A stretch of DNA of 49,796 nt from assembly GCA_016935695.1 (NCBI GenBank), contig JAFGQL010000142.1:1-49796 (forward strand). The letters run 5' to 3'. The position numbers and the translations under genes are program-made. The notes under the pieces were generated by a model. It was not told the DNA's origin, made no database searches, and saw only the letters and a list, made by a program, of their open reading frames with translations. This document shows positions 17,729-26,821 of this stretch, piece by piece (position 1 is the stretch's first letter; each line of letters opens with the position of its first letter). The stretch is from Spirochaetales bacterium (GTDB lineage Bacteria; Spirochaetota; Spirochaetia; JC444; Marispirochaetaceae).

Positions 17729-18274
17729 ATGAGCGCTAAAGCACTTGATCTTTTCCAGGCCTATTCCGAAGGTAAACTGCCAATGGAAGGCGGCTATATC
17801 GTGTCATCTTTTTTTGATACCACCTCTACCTATGCAAGATATGAAATTGTTGCGTTTTCCAGTGTAAAAAACATCTACCTGACAGAAGAAGGCCTCACTT
17901 TCCAGACTGACGGTAACAAGCTGTACATTCTTGTAGAACCGGCAAATTACGCACGTAAATATATAGAACCGTTCAGAAGAGACACTCAACACGTAGTTCC
18001 CCAGCGTTTCTCTGAAATGGATGTCATTATTACGAAAAATCAGTCTAAAGTGTTTATTTCCAAAAAGCCCATCATTTCCTACTCATCATTTACGGTACTC
18101 AAACCAACCGGTATGAATTTTGCGCTCATTTTTTTCAATCTACCGGAAATAAAGGAAACTCTCTCTTTCTTCTTTACTCAAACCCTGAATAAAGAAGCGG
18201 ATGTTCCCACTATTGACGCCAAAAAAGCAACAAAGAAAATAATTGAAGGCATTGAATCCTTCTCCATCTGGTAA
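17729..18274 (+). CDS. Conserved-looking protein of unknown function
   Basis: I do not recognise a family. The 181-residue protein is soluble, with no signal peptide or membrane span. It contains a beta-rich middle part (YARYEIVAFSSVKNIYL, GLTFQTDGNKLYILVEP) and a mixed C-terminal half with FALIFFNLPEIKETLSFF. ATG 17729 has a near-perfect GGAGG at six-base spacing, which is better than the in-frame TTG at 17723. It has its own promoter and ends just before a strong terminator, so it is probably monocistronic. Position between a TPR protein and the cfpA cluster gives no clear functional hint. Confidence 0.75.
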   Translation: MSAKALDLFQAYSEGKLPMEGGYIVSSFFDTTSTYARYEIVAFSSVKNIYLTEEGLTFQTDGNKLYILVEPANYARKYIEPFRRDTQHVVPQRFSEMDVIITKNQSKVFISKKPIISYSSFTVLKPTGMNFALIFFNLPEIKETLSFFFTQTLNKEADVPTIDAKKATKKIIEGIESFSIW

Positions 18275-18290
18275 CGACCTGATTACATAA

Positions 18291-18322
18291 AAAAAACCGT
18301 GGACATATTCCACGGTTTTTTT
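18291..18322. terminator. Bidirectional rho-independent terminator
   Basis: A-run, seven-pair stem CCGTGGA (18297-18303), loop CATAT, TCCACGG (18309-18315), T-run to 18322. The A/T runs on both sides let it serve both the plus-strand gene ending at 18274 and the minus-strand dikinase gene ending at 18337. Confidence 0.9.
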
Positions 18323-18336
18323 ATGGAGTTTTCGGT

Positions 18337-20982
18337 TTATTGTATTTCAACGCCTAGATTGAACTGAGCGACAGCAAGAATCGCTATCGGAACGGAATAG
18401 GCAGAGCAAGAAACATAGTCCAACCCCACATCCATACAGAACTTTATGTTCTCCGGAACCGCGCCATGTTCACCGCACAGGCCTTTCTTAAGTCCTGGCC
18501 TTGTCAGCTTACCGCGGCGTACCGCGGTAACAATAAGCTCCATCACGTTTCTGTCCAGCTTTTGAAACGGATTTCCCGATAAAATATCAAATTGAGTGTA
18601 ATCCGGCATAAATGAGTTAAAATCGTCTCTCGACAAACCAAGAGTAGTCTGTGTAAGGTCATTGGTACCAAAAGAGAAAAACTCAGCATAACGGGCGATC
18701 TCTCCGGCACTCAATGCCGCCGCTGGAAGTTCAATCATTGTACCGATCTTGTAATCTATTCCGGGACCTTTTACATTCATTTCCTTGCGTACAGTCGCTT
18801 CTGCCTCTACCAGGCCGAGATACTGATCACCTTCAATTTTTTTCCCATACATGATAAGACGCAGCTCGTCCTCGTTCATTATGAGAGGGATCATGACCTC
18901 TACTGAAACCTTCTTTCCGTCTTCACGCAGTTTGTAGGCCGCGCCAATAACAGCTTCCATCTGCATTTGATATATTTCGGGATAGGAAACAGCGATTCTG
19001 CATCCCCGGTGGCCAAGCATCGGATTGAACTCGGCCAAGGCATCACAAGATGCGATAACCTCTTTTTCAGGAACACGTTTCTTCGGGTTCTGGTTCCGCA
19101 AATACGACACAAAGGCTTTCATTTCATCTTCGTTATGGGGAAGAAATTCATGTAAGGGTGCGTCCAGAAGACGAACAGTAACTTCCTTCCCGTTCATGAT
19201 ATCAAAGATTTCATAGAAATCCTTGAATTGCATTTTCTTCAGTTTGGAAAGAGTGCTTTTCCTTTTGGCGTCACTATCGGCCAAAATCATTTCCCTAAAC
19301 ACATTAATGCGTTTTTCATCAAAAAACATGTGTTCAGTCCGGCACAAACCGATCCCCTCAGCCCCGAATTTTATTGCAAGGGCGGAATCTCTGGGACTGT
19401 CGGCATTTACCCTTACATGAAAATCCTTGACAAATTTTTTTACGATCTGCACATAATCAAGCAGGCCGGAATCCTCATGATCCGGTTCAATAAGCTGAGC
19501 TTTCCCCAGATATATCTGAGGATCTCCGTAATGTGGCACATTCAGTGTCACATAATCGCCTTCATTGAGGGTTATGTCACCGATAATCGCTTTTTTGCCC
19601 CGTATTTTCATGTCAGTCTTAACCAAAGACACTTTTCCGTATTGCCGTGCGACAACCGACGCGTGGGCGGAATATCCGCCCTCACAGGAGAGCACTCCGG
19701 TCGCTACCTCTATGGCTTTTACATCTTCTGCGAAGGTCGCTGACATACAAAGGATAAGCCGGGTATCTTCGTCTTTCTGTAATGCGCTCCGATAGGCTTC
19801 TATCAATCCTTCGGTGGTAAAATACAAGCGCCCTATTGCCGCCCCGGGAGCTCCTGATATACCTCCGAGAATCTTGTCCATTCCCTTTATGGATGACACA
19901 TTTATAACAGGATGCAGAATTTCGTTCAGCTGATCAGGCTTTATTGCCTTTACAAGATACTCATCATCTATCAATTTGCGTGAATGCAGATCAAGGAGTG
20001 TTTTAATATCAGCCTGTGTTGATTTAGTCATAACAGGCCGCTGTTCAATTAACCAGACTTTTTTATTCTCTATGTTGAAACGTATATAGCGAATTTCCTT
20101 GTAATGGTCTTCTACTATCTTCCCTGTCCTGCGCAGCTCTTTCAAAAAAGCAGGAGCAATATTATTGATGTCCTTGCCAACCGTGTCAGCGGTATCGAAG
20201 ACATTCTGGTTGAACCAGCCTTCTAAAACGTCCGCACCCGTTACGATGTTCCGGGTATAAAAACTTCCGCTGGCACTTTCGGTACCATAGTTTCCATATA
20301 CCATAGGTTGTATGAGAATGGCGGCGTCTTCATCGTCGAGGTCATCAAGTTTGAGCATTTTGGAGATTTGCTTTAACGCGTATTCAAGCTGTACATAGCC
20401 GTCCGAGAAATAATTCTTTGGAAAAAGCGAACGGTATTCATTGAAGACTTCTTTTAGCTTATCAGCCTTGTAACTGCTGTCAACAAAGTTGGATAATTTT
20501 TCCAGCCGTTCCTTCAGCACTTCTTCTTTTTTCTGATTTTTTTCTATAACAGCGATTTTGAGCTCAATTTCCAGAAATCCTTTAATCATGAAAAGTATTT
20601 CATGGTAGCCGAAGTCTTCTCCTACAAAGGTATTGAACCCCGGTATGGTCTTGTCGGTCAAACCATAGTTATGGAGGGCCGGATAGTGCACAATGGCAAG
20701 GTTCGGGCTGATAACTATTTTGACAAGCATGGGGTTTTTGGGATCGTTAAATACCTTTTTAACTTCCTTCTCCAATTTCTTGAAGTTGGTTTTCAAATGC
20801 GGTTTCAAGTCCACATTTTCCAGATGCGCGGCAACTTCCGCATCTATGATGAATCCCGGAAGAATGGGAAGGCCGAGTTGGGCCAGATCGACAGCCTGTT
20901 TTCCCCGCAACCCTATACCTTCGTATGCTTCCTTGGTTAAATTTGTTCCAATACTACTAAAATAATGTATGTTCTTTGTCAC
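18337..20982 (-). CDS. ppdK: Pyruvate phosphate dikinase-like protein with divergent ATP domain
   Basis: PPDK interconverts pyruvate, ATP and Pi with PEP, AMP and PPi. Of 881 residues, the central phosphohistidine domain (EGGYSAHASVVARQYG, His440) and C-terminal PEP/pyruvate barrel (AEGIGLCRTEHMFF, FNPMLGHRGCRI, FFSFGTNDLTQTTLG, LCGEHGA with the catalytic Cys) are well kept. The N-terminal nucleotide domain is not: the usual VRSGARxSMPGMMDT block is replaced by MLVKIVISPNLAIVHYPALH (residues 85-104), and the IEFTIE-type motif reads IRFNIE, with Arg301 for the Mg/ATP glutamate, though the EQR end is kept. GTG 20982 has GAGG eight bases upstream. It follows the 335-residue gene by 21 bp in the cfpA cluster. 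It may be a functional but divergent PPDK or a PEP-domain enzyme with another phosphoryl donor. Confidence 0.82.
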   Translation of the reverse strand: MTKNIHYFSSIGTNLTKEAYEGIGLRGKQAVDLAQLGLPILPGFIIDAEVAAHLENVDLKPHLKTNFKKLEKEVKKVFNDPKNPMLVKIVISPNLAIVHYPALHNYGLTDKTIPGFNTFVGEDFGYHEILFMIKGFLEIELKIAVIEKNQKKEEVLKERLEKLSNFVDSSYKADKLKEVFNEYRSLFPKNYFSDGYVQLEYALKQISKMLKLDDLDDEDAAILIQPMVYGNYGTESASGSFYTRNIVTGADVLEGWFNQNVFDTADTVGKDINNIAPAFLKELRRTGKIVEDHYKEIRYIRFNIENKKVWLIEQRPVMTKSTQADIKTLLDLHSRKLIDDEYLVKAIKPDQLNEILHPVINVSSIKGMDKILGGISGAPGAAIGRLYFTTEGLIEAYRSALQKDEDTRLILCMSATFAEDVKAIEVATGVLSCEGGYSAHASVVARQYGKVSLVKTDMKIRGKKAIIGDITLNEGDYVTLNVPHYGDPQIYLGKAQLIEPDHEDSGLLDYVQIVKKFVKDFHVRVNADSPRDSALAIKFGAEGIGLCRTEHMFFDEKRINVFREMILADSDAKRKSTLSKLKKMQFKDFYEIFDIMNGKEVTVRLLDAPLHEFLPHNEDEMKAFVSYLRNQNPKKRVPEKEVIASCDALAEFNPMLGHRGCRIAVSYPEIYQMQMEAVIGAAYKLREDGKKVSVEVMIPLIMNEDELRLIMYGKKIEGDQYLGLVEAEATVRKEMNVKGPGIDYKIGTMIELPAAALSAGEIARYAEFFSFGTNDLTQTTLGLSRDDFNSFMPDYTQFDILSGNPFQKLDRNVMELIVTAVRRGKLTRPGLKKGLCGEHGAVPENIKFCMDVGLDYVSCSAYSVPIAILAVAQFNLGVEIQ

Positions 20983-21003
20983 AGCGCTAACCTCATCATA
21001 TCT

Positions 21004-22011
21004 CTAGAATAAATTGAGAACGGTATTGACAGGAAATCTCAGAAAATCTTCGAACCTGGGACTTGCTCCCTGCATGAGATACCGCTGCAGTTTAGCGACG
21101 TCTTTCACATCTTCGCCGGACACGGCAAACAGAATAGCGCTGCCGTGTTTAACCTTTCCCCATTTAAACAATGCGTTTATGTCGTGTATACGCTCACCTT
21201 CATAAAAAATATACACTTCGAGCTGAGGGTGTTTTGTGGTATAGCTTTTTATTATCCGCTTCCATGCCTCTACATTGCCATTGTGAAACAATTCGTTTGT
21301 GACCGGTACGGAATACAAAGGCGTCATCCGTCGTGGCCCGGGCTGATTGCCCTGGATATCTTTTTCCTGCTGGACAGATTTTACAGAAGCTGCCTTGTTC
21401 TTTGCCTGTGTCGGCTTTTTCGATTTTCCGGCGGCCGTTTTTCTTGGTACCGCAGTCATTGTTTTCTGGGAATATTTAAAACTTCCTTTTAACAGACTTG
21501 GCGGAATATTCTTTTTCTTGCCGGATAATATGGATAAAAAGCATTCTACCGCCGCAGACGAAGTTTCTGCATTTACCGTACCCGTCAGCGCACCAACGTA
21601 AATAGTCACAATTTCGTTTTTCTTTATATTTTGAAGAGCCTTCAAATGATCAATGTTTTTTGGATTGAACACGAGGAAACCAAGCTCAGGGTGAATATAT
21701 GTTCCAACCAAATCAACTGCATCCCACTTTGACACTTCCTGATGAACCGTGGCAAACTCTTCTAAACTATCCTTCAGATTCACCGAACCGTATGCATATT
21801 TGAATTTATCAACTAATAGAGCATACACAATAGGACTGATCTGGTTTTGACGAATACTTCCCTCTTCCAGTTCCTCATTGAGAAGATCCGCAAGGTTTGT
21901 TTTTCCTGACATCTGACCGACAATATCCGATACTGCCTGAAAATGGCCGAGAGATGAATTAAACCCATCCCTGGTATAGAAATGTTCAAACTGATAATGT
22001 GCGTTGATCAT
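21004..22011 (-). CDS. Unknown protein between cfpA and ppdK
   Basis: A 335-residue soluble protein I cannot assign to a family. Residues 1-175 form a globular region (VSDIVGQMSGKTNLADLL, DLVGTYIHPELGFLVFNPKN, IVTIYVGALTGTV). Residues about 190-225 are a low-complexity Lys/Ala/Gln linker (KTAAGKSKKPTQAKNKAA). The C-terminal domain (residues 230-335) has alternating beta/alpha sequence with LEVYIFYEGERIHDINALF and GSAILFAVSGEDVKD. GGAG lies seven bases before ATG 22011. The same slot between cfpA and ppdK is occupied by an uncharacterised gene in T. pallidum (TP0747 by my recollection), so a role linked to the filament is possible but unproven. Confidence 0.75.
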   Translation of the reverse strand: MINAHYQFEHFYTRDGFNSSLGHFQAVSDIVGQMSGKTNLADLLNEELEEGSIRQNQISPIVYALLVDKFKYAYGSVNLKDSLEEFATVHQEVSKWDAVDLVGTYIHPELGFLVFNPKNIDHLKALQNIKKNEIVTIYVGALTGTVNAETSSAAVECFLSILSGKKKNIPPSLLKGSFKYSQKTMTAVPRKTAAGKSKKPTQAKNKAASVKSVQQEKDIQGNQPGPRRMTPLYSVPVTNELFHNGNVEAWKRIIKSYTTKHPQLEVYIFYEGERIHDINALFKWGKVKHGSAILFAVSGEDVKDVAKLQRYLMQGASPRFEDFLRFPVNTVLNLF

Positions 22012-22040
22012 TGAAGAACTCCAATTTACGCATAAGAATT

Positions 22041-22069
22041 AAAAAAATATCCCCCTCTGTGAGAGGGGG
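22041..22069 (-). terminator. Intercistronic hairpin/terminator after cfpA
   Basis: On the minus strand a GC-rich hairpin (CCCCCTC/GAGGGGG, bases 22069-22051) is followed by ATA and seven T. It lies between cfpA and the downstream gene and could end most transcripts while letting some read through, lowering expression of the two following genes relative to cfpA, or protect the cfpA mRNA 3' end. Confidence 0.7.
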
Positions 22070-22081
22070 AAATACTTCTTG

Positions 22082-24160
22082 CTAAATGGTTGTTAACCCG
22101 GAGTTTTTCCCTCTTTTTGGGCGTCCTCTCCGTTTTTGTTTTGAAGCTGAGTCAACAACTCCCTTGGAGCCTGTTTTGGTTTTTGCCTTCGGCTTCGCTT
22201 TCGTGCCGGCCTTCGGTTTTGCCTTGGAAGACACGACAGTCTGTACTTCAGGCGCTTTCGAGCCTTCGTTCAGCATATCCAGATAAGCAGAACCGGCATT
22301 GTTCGCCTGTTCCAGCTCTTCGGCCTCATCCAGGGTGGTGAAGTGCATGTCTATATCCTCGCGAACAGTAGACCGCCGCCGGGAGAATGATGCAAATGCC
22401 GCATCCTGAAAACCTTTCGATACACCATGGAGGAATTCATTCAATACGTTTGCCATGCCGTCAAGGGTTGCCTTCTTCCTCTTAATTGAGGTGATATCCA
22501 CATCAAGAAGGAGTCCCGGCTGAATATGATACGGATTGATCATATAATCGAACTTGTTGAACTCCGATTCAAGGAACTCAAGGCGGTCTTCCATAACCCG
22601 ACGCTGTATGGGGTATCGGTAACCGTACATATTCTGAAGTTTTTCCTTCATCATAATGAGCCGCTTTTTAACCTTTCCTTTTTCGAACAGGTAGGTGCGG
22701 TTCATCTTTTCAACCTGCGTTTCTGCAGGAGGTACGAAGGATATTTCGTCCCAGCTCTTTTCTATGTCTTCATAGAGGGGCTCACCGGTCTTGAGTTTGA
22801 TCTGTTTCTTTATCCTGTTCTTGTAGATAGCAGCAAGATCATCGAAATCAGTAATGCGCTTGAGGAATTTGGTCTTGTCATACACCATTTCCAAAACGTC
22901 CCAGATATGCTGTACCTCGATTTCAAACGATTTTACCATAACATCGTAGCTCTTTCTTTCTTCAAGGAGCTGGGCGTTGTCGTAGTATTTCATGCGAACG
23001 GAATACCGCTCATCAGGCAGCATTTTAGGATCGGTTTCCTCGTACTCGCGGATAATGAGTTCACGTGCATTTTTAAGGTTTTCAATGTACTGATACCCCA
23101 TCTTCGATGTATCGAGGATAGAGGTAATGGAGTTGATCGCTGTATTGTAACCGCGGTTACGTATGTTTTCTATATCAATGATCTTCTTCAGGTTTTCACG
23201 TACATTCACCTGATCAAAACTTTCGGGATCGATCTCCGCCCGCAGACCTTCGATTTTTTCCATGAGCGACTTGGCAAAGTAGCGGTAACGCAGTGATTTG
23301 GCGTTTTCCTTATCATCGCTGGTGTGCTGCTCGACGCGCGCCATTTTTTCGAAAATGATTTCGCCGTCAGACAGCTCTTCCAGTCCCTGGTCAATCCGCT
23401 CGTCTTTTAATTCCTCAATCTGTTTGTCGATCGCGTCAATAATCTGTTTGGAAATGAGGTCCTTGATGAGGTACTCAACAGTAACCTGATAATGAAAAAT
23501 CGGACTGATCAATTCAGAATCAAGGATGTTCACCGACAGCTTGACATCGGTAACGGTCTTTGGTTTTGCAAGATTATCCTTGAAAGAACATTTTACGACT
23601 GAGTACGCGTTCTCACCGCGGATAAAAGCACCAACGTCTGTTTTCTGCCGAAGCAGTGAGTTTGTCAGGTTTTCAAGATCGTTAATACCGCGCTGAATAT
23701 GACCCTGTAAATGTCCATACATATTCACAATGGATTTTTCAATCTCACCGGTATTGAACTTGTCCATACCGCCGACTTCATCCAGCAAGGATGCGATTTC
23801 CTTGGGGGTATACCTGGTAAGGACTTTCATTTCTTCTTTGTCAATGAAGTTCCTCACCTTCTTAACCATTTCATCTTCAGCGGTAACCACGTACCTGTTG
23901 AACATATTCTGATAGTTCTGATTGAAATAGTTGTAAACTTTTTCTTTTAATCCACCCATTACATCAAGGCGTTCCAAAACTTCCTTGGGAAGCTTGGCGC
24001 TCACATGATTCATGACTTTATCGACTTCTTCTTCGAGAAGGCGGTCGACTTCTTCCTGCTGGTCACGACTTTCCTGAGCGAGAGAGTTCCTTGAACCAAC
24101 AGCACTTCGTTTTTCTGGATGGAATATCATAGGACTCTTAGGCAGATCTAAACTTCCCAT
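22082..24160 (-). CDS. cfpA: Cytoplasmic filament protein A
   Basis: Structural subunit of the ribbon of cytoplasmic filaments that runs beneath the periplasmic flagella in treponemes. The 692-residue protein begins [19 protein letters not shown] and is highly charged and helical over residues 25-600, with long coiled-coil-like stretches ([55 protein letters not shown]). The C-terminal about 60 residues are a basic Lys/Pro/Ala tail ([17 protein letters not shown]) ending in SGLTTI. There is no signal peptide. AAGGAG lies five bases before ATG 24160, and a strong-looking promoter with an A-tract precedes it, fitting an abundant protein. I recognise it from the N-terminus and overall composition of the treponemal protein. 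Confidence 0.93.
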   Translation of the reverse strand: MGSLDLPKSPMIFHPEKRSAVGSRNSLAQESRDQQEEVDRLLEEEVDKVMNHVSAKLPKEVLERLDVMGGLKEKVYNYFNQNYQNMFNRYVVTAEDEMVKKVRNFIDKEEMKVLTRYTPKEIASLLDEVGGMDKFNTGEIEKSIVNMYGHLQGHIQRGINDLENLTNSLLRQKTDVGAFIRGENAYSVVKCSFKDNLAKPKTVTDVKLSVNILDSELISPIFHYQVTVEYLIKDLISKQIIDAIDKQIEELKDERIDQGLEELSDGEIIFEKMARVEQHTSDDKENAKSLRYRYFAKSLMEKIEGLRAEIDPESFDQVNVRENLKKIIDIENIRNRGYNTAINSITSILDTSKMGYQYIENLKNARELIIREYEETDPKMLPDERYSVRMKYYDNAQLLEERKSYDVMVKSFEIEVQHIWDVLEMVYDKTKFLKRITDFDDLAAIYKNRIKKQIKLKTGEPLYEDIEKSWDEISFVPPAETQVEKMNRTYLFEKGKVKKRLIMMKEKLQNMYGYRYPIQRRVMEDRLEFLESEFNKFDYMINPYHIQPGLLLDVDITSIKRKKATLDGMANVLNEFLHGVSKGFQDAAFASFSRRRSTVREDIDMHFTTLDEAEELEQANNAGSAYLDMLNEGSKAPEVQTVVSSKAKPKAGTKAKPKAKTKTGSKGVVDSASKQKRRGRPKRGKNSGLTTI

Positions 24161-24191
24161 TCGATTCTCCTTATTACAATATCTATACTAC

Positions 24192-24238
24192 AGTATCAAC
24201 AAGCTGGGTAAAATGTAAAGCACGTTTTTTTTTTTTTT
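24192..24238 (-). promoter_or_regulatory. cfpA promoter with UP-like A-tract
   Basis: Read on the minus strand: 14 A (24238-24225), five bases, TTTACA (24219-24214), 16-bp spacer, GATACT (24197-24192), then about 30 bases to the AAGGAG and ATG 24160. An A-tract at this place is typical of an UP element. A second possible pair, TTGATA-17-TAATAA, overlaps the Shine-Dalgarno and is less likely. The divergent VWA gene may use TTTACT-16-TAGTAT in 24254-24281. Confidence 0.6.
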
Positions 24239-24317
24239 GCATATATTGGGACTTTTACTCACACTGTACTCATGGTAGTATTGTTTCTATCAGGAATACG
24301 AAGTACAGGATGTGAAA

Positions 24318-25724
24318 ATGAATATACAAAGAATGAAATTTGTCGCTATTTTGTCTATTTTCTTTATTTTTACGGCCCACATATACACAGATCAGCGGAC
24401 GGAAAACATCGATTGCTTCATTCTGCTCGATAAATCCCTTTCCATGGTCGAGGAAATCGATGCTGTTGCAGATTATATCAACAATGAAATTGTCGGGAAA
24501 ATTTTGATTCCCGGAGATTACATAATGGTACTTCAATTCTTCGGCCATACAGAACCCCTCCTTGTTAAGGACATCGGTTCTGAAGAGATAAAGACTTCCA
24601 TAAAGAATACCATCGGAAATGTTCTTGCCGACGGGTATTATACCGACATCGGCAATGCCCTCGACGTCCTGAAATCCACTCTGGATACCCATGATTCATC
24701 AGGGCGACGCCAATACCTTTTGCTTATTACCGACGGCATTCAGGAAGCTCCACCGGAGAGCATTTATTATACAGGAGACGAACCGAATCCGGATTTCAGC
24801 CATGTGTACATGGAAAACGCAAAAGTCATAAAGAAACAAGGGTGGAAAATACACATTCTTGGTATCGGGACGCTCTCGTCTGCCCAGGAAGTGGCAGATA
24901 CGCTGTCGGGGACGTTTTCCACGGTCACACCGGTGACCAGCGATACCGGAGAAACAGCAGTCCTTCCTGAAGACCAGCTTCGGGAATCCACAAAAGAGTT
25001 CTTAGGTACCATCCGTGTGATCGATGAGCCCCAATTGCGCATTTCCAACATGAAAGGAGAGGGAACCCTCCGTATTCAACTGGAAAGCGACGGATATGCC
25101 AACACCAGGGAAATTCGTATCAGCGATGTTTATTTAACCGTGCCGTCAGGCCGCTTTAGAATCGGCGGTCCGGCTTCGGCAGCCATTGAACCCGACGACA
25201 TACAATCGCTGGTACTCGACATAGGCGTTCCGGCGGGAATTGAAGACACACTGGGTGAGGTGGAGTTCCTCTTCACCGACAATTTGGTATTTACCCCTTC
25301 TGTGATGGATATATCCATTATACCTCCGGGATTCCTTGCACGATACGGTCTGTTGATACTTCTTATAATTCTTGCTTTCGTCATACTTGCCGTGCTGGTC
25401 ATGGTTATCCGCAATCTCATGGCAAACGCCGGGGACAAGGTGAGCCTGGACGTGTTCATAGGCGACACCAAGGAAGCAAGCCTGACCGTGGCAGAAGGAA
25501 CCAAACTGTTCATTAATGAAGGGCTCGGCGGAATCGGTGTCTCCATTAAAAAAACCGGAGAGGTTCTTGGAGATCTCACCTGCAGATTGAACCAGCTCAT
25601 CCTGGAACCGATAAAGGAAGACCGGTTCACCGGAGCCAGAATAAGCGGGAACATTCTGGAAAAAACCCTTAAAATAAAGGACAGATTCGGGACCTTTGTG
25701 TCGTTGAAAATCAGCAGGCATTAA
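24318..25724 (+). CDS. Von Willebrand factor A domain membrane protein
   Basis: A 468-residue protein with an N-terminal signal/anchor (FVAILSIFFIFTAHIYT), a VWA domain over about residues 30-220 with a complete MIDAS first motif DKSLS in CFILLDKSLSM and the TDGIQEAPP strand, a beta-sandwich region, a transmembrane helix near residue 345 (GLLILLIILAFVILAVLVMV) and a cytoplasmic C-terminal domain of about 100 residues that looks FHA-like only in length. The VWA domain should face the periplasm or outside and bind a protein ligand through a divalent metal. ATG 24318 has AGGA seven bases upstream; GTG 24312 is an alternative. It occupies the position of TP0750 relative to cfpA in T. pallidum, as I recall it. 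Confidence 0.85.
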   Translation: MNIQRMKFVAILSIFFIFTAHIYTDQRTENIDCFILLDKSLSMVEEIDAVADYINNEIVGKILIPGDYIMVLQFFGHTEPLLVKDIGSEEIKTSIKNTIGNVLADGYYTDIGNALDVLKSTLDTHDSSGRRQYLLLITDGIQEAPPESIYYTGDEPNPDFSHVYMENAKVIKKQGWKIHILGIGTLSSAQEVADTLSGTFSTVTPVTSDTGETAVLPEDQLRESTKEFLGTIRVIDEPQLRISNMKGEGTLRIQLESDGYANTREIRISDVYLTVPSGRFRIGGPASAAIEPDDIQSLVLDIGVPAGIEDTLGEVEFLFTDNLVFTPSVMDISIIPPGFLARYGLLILLIILAFVILAVLVMVIRNLMANAGDKVSLDVFIGDTKEASLTVAEGTKLFINEGLGGIGVSIKKTGEVLGDLTCRLNQLILEPIKEDRFTGARISGNILEKTLKIKDRFGTFVSLKISRH

Positions 25725-25779
25725 ATGCAGGTACCGGTCTACAGGGATCATTGGTACTTCTGACAGGCGGTGGTTAACA

Positions 25780-26787
25780 GTGCAGGGCATAACGTTAGAG
25801 AGCTTCCGGAAATTCATTGATGGAAATACCCGTTTTATCCTCACTACCCACGAAACCCCCGACGGTGATGCCATCGGCAGCGAAATGGCCATGTATCATT
25901 TTTTACTGTCCCGAAAAAAACAGGTTCGTATCATAAATGCCGATCCCTGTCCTCTCAAATACCGTTACCTTGATCCCAGCGGTCTGGTCGAGACGCTGGA
26001 TGCCGACCTGCACCTTTCCAGGGATGAATTGAGTACCTACAGCCTTATAATTCTTGACATTAATGACATTAACAATATTGGCCAGATATCGACGCAGGTG
26101 CTGCCTTTAGTTGCCCAGCACATCATCATCGATCATCACGAGCATATCGACATGAAACGGGCCGGCAACGTGCTGGAAGACGACGCAAGTTCCACCTGCG
26201 AGATATTGTACAAACTGTTCCGTGAACTTGGTTACACATGCAGTGTAGACTGCGCGAAGGCCATCTTCACCGGAATCATCTATGACACCGGTTGTTTCAT
26301 CTATCCGAAAACAACTGCTACCACCTATCAAATAGCAAAGGAACTGACTGAGGCAGGCGTGTATCCCAACAATATTTACGCCCACGTCTATGAAAGCAAT
26401 TCCATCACATCCCTTAAACTTCAAGCACGGGTGCTTGCATCACTTGAACTGTATTTCGATCAGCGGGTAGCCGTGCAGACAATGTTGAAAGAAACCATCA
26501 TCGAAACTGAAGCCAGCTATGAAGAAGCGGACACTATCATTAATTTCCCGCTGAAAAGCGAGCAAGTCCGCGTAAGTGTCTTTTTCAAGGAAAATCTCGA
26601 CGGTCTGCTGCGCTGTTCACTTCGATCAAAGGGTACTTTGAATGTTTCAGAAATAGCGCAGCGTTTCGGCGGCGGCGGCCACAGAACAGCCGCCGGATTT
26701 AAAAGCAAATTTCCCCTTCCTGTTATAAAAGAGAAAATCCTCGCAATACTCAAGGACACTCTCGAAAAAGACGTATCATCAGATTGA
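25780..26787 (+). CDS. DHH/DHHA1 phosphoesterase (NrnA-like)
   Basis: A 335-residue manganese-dependent phosphoesterase of the RecJ-like group. The four DHH metal motifs are visible: HETPDGDAIGSEMAM, IILDINDINNIG, IIDHHEHID and FTGIIYDTGCF. The C-terminal DHHA1 motif is GGGGHRTAAGF. This arrangement and length match NrnA-type enzymes, which degrade very short oligonucleotides and/or pApA and 3'-phosphoadenosine 5'-phosphate; the exact substrate is not readable from sequence. The likely start is GTG 25780, 55 bp after the VWA gene, with a G-rich AGGCGGTGG upstream. The following lipoprotein gene has its own promoter beginning inside this gene's 3' end. Confidence 0.9.
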   Translation: MQGITLESFRKFIDGNTRFILTTHETPDGDAIGSEMAMYHFLLSRKKQVRIINADPCPLKYRYLDPSGLVETLDADLHLSRDELSTYSLIILDINDINNIGQISTQVLPLVAQHIIIDHHEHIDMKRAGNVLEDDASSTCEILYKLFRELGYTCSVDCAKAIFTGIIYDTGCFIYPKTTATTYQIAKELTEAGVYPNNIYAHVYESNSITSLKLQARVLASLELYFDQRVAVQTMLKETIIETEASYEEADTIINFPLKSEQVRVSVFFKENLDGLLRCSLRSKGTLNVSEIAQRFGGGGHRTAAGFKSKFPLPVIKEKILAILKDTLEKDVSSD

Positions 26788-26813
26788 TGGAACGCCTGCC
26801 CTTCCTGTATAAT
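26784..26813 (+). promoter_or_regulatory. Lipoprotein-gene promoter, predicted leaderless
   Basis: TTGATG (26784-26789) and a perfect TATAAT (26808-26813) with an 18-bp spacer. Eight bases separate the -10 from ATG 26822 and there is no Shine-Dalgarno, the same geometry as at smpB. Confidence 0.7.
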
Positions 26814-26821
26814 CTGGCAAT

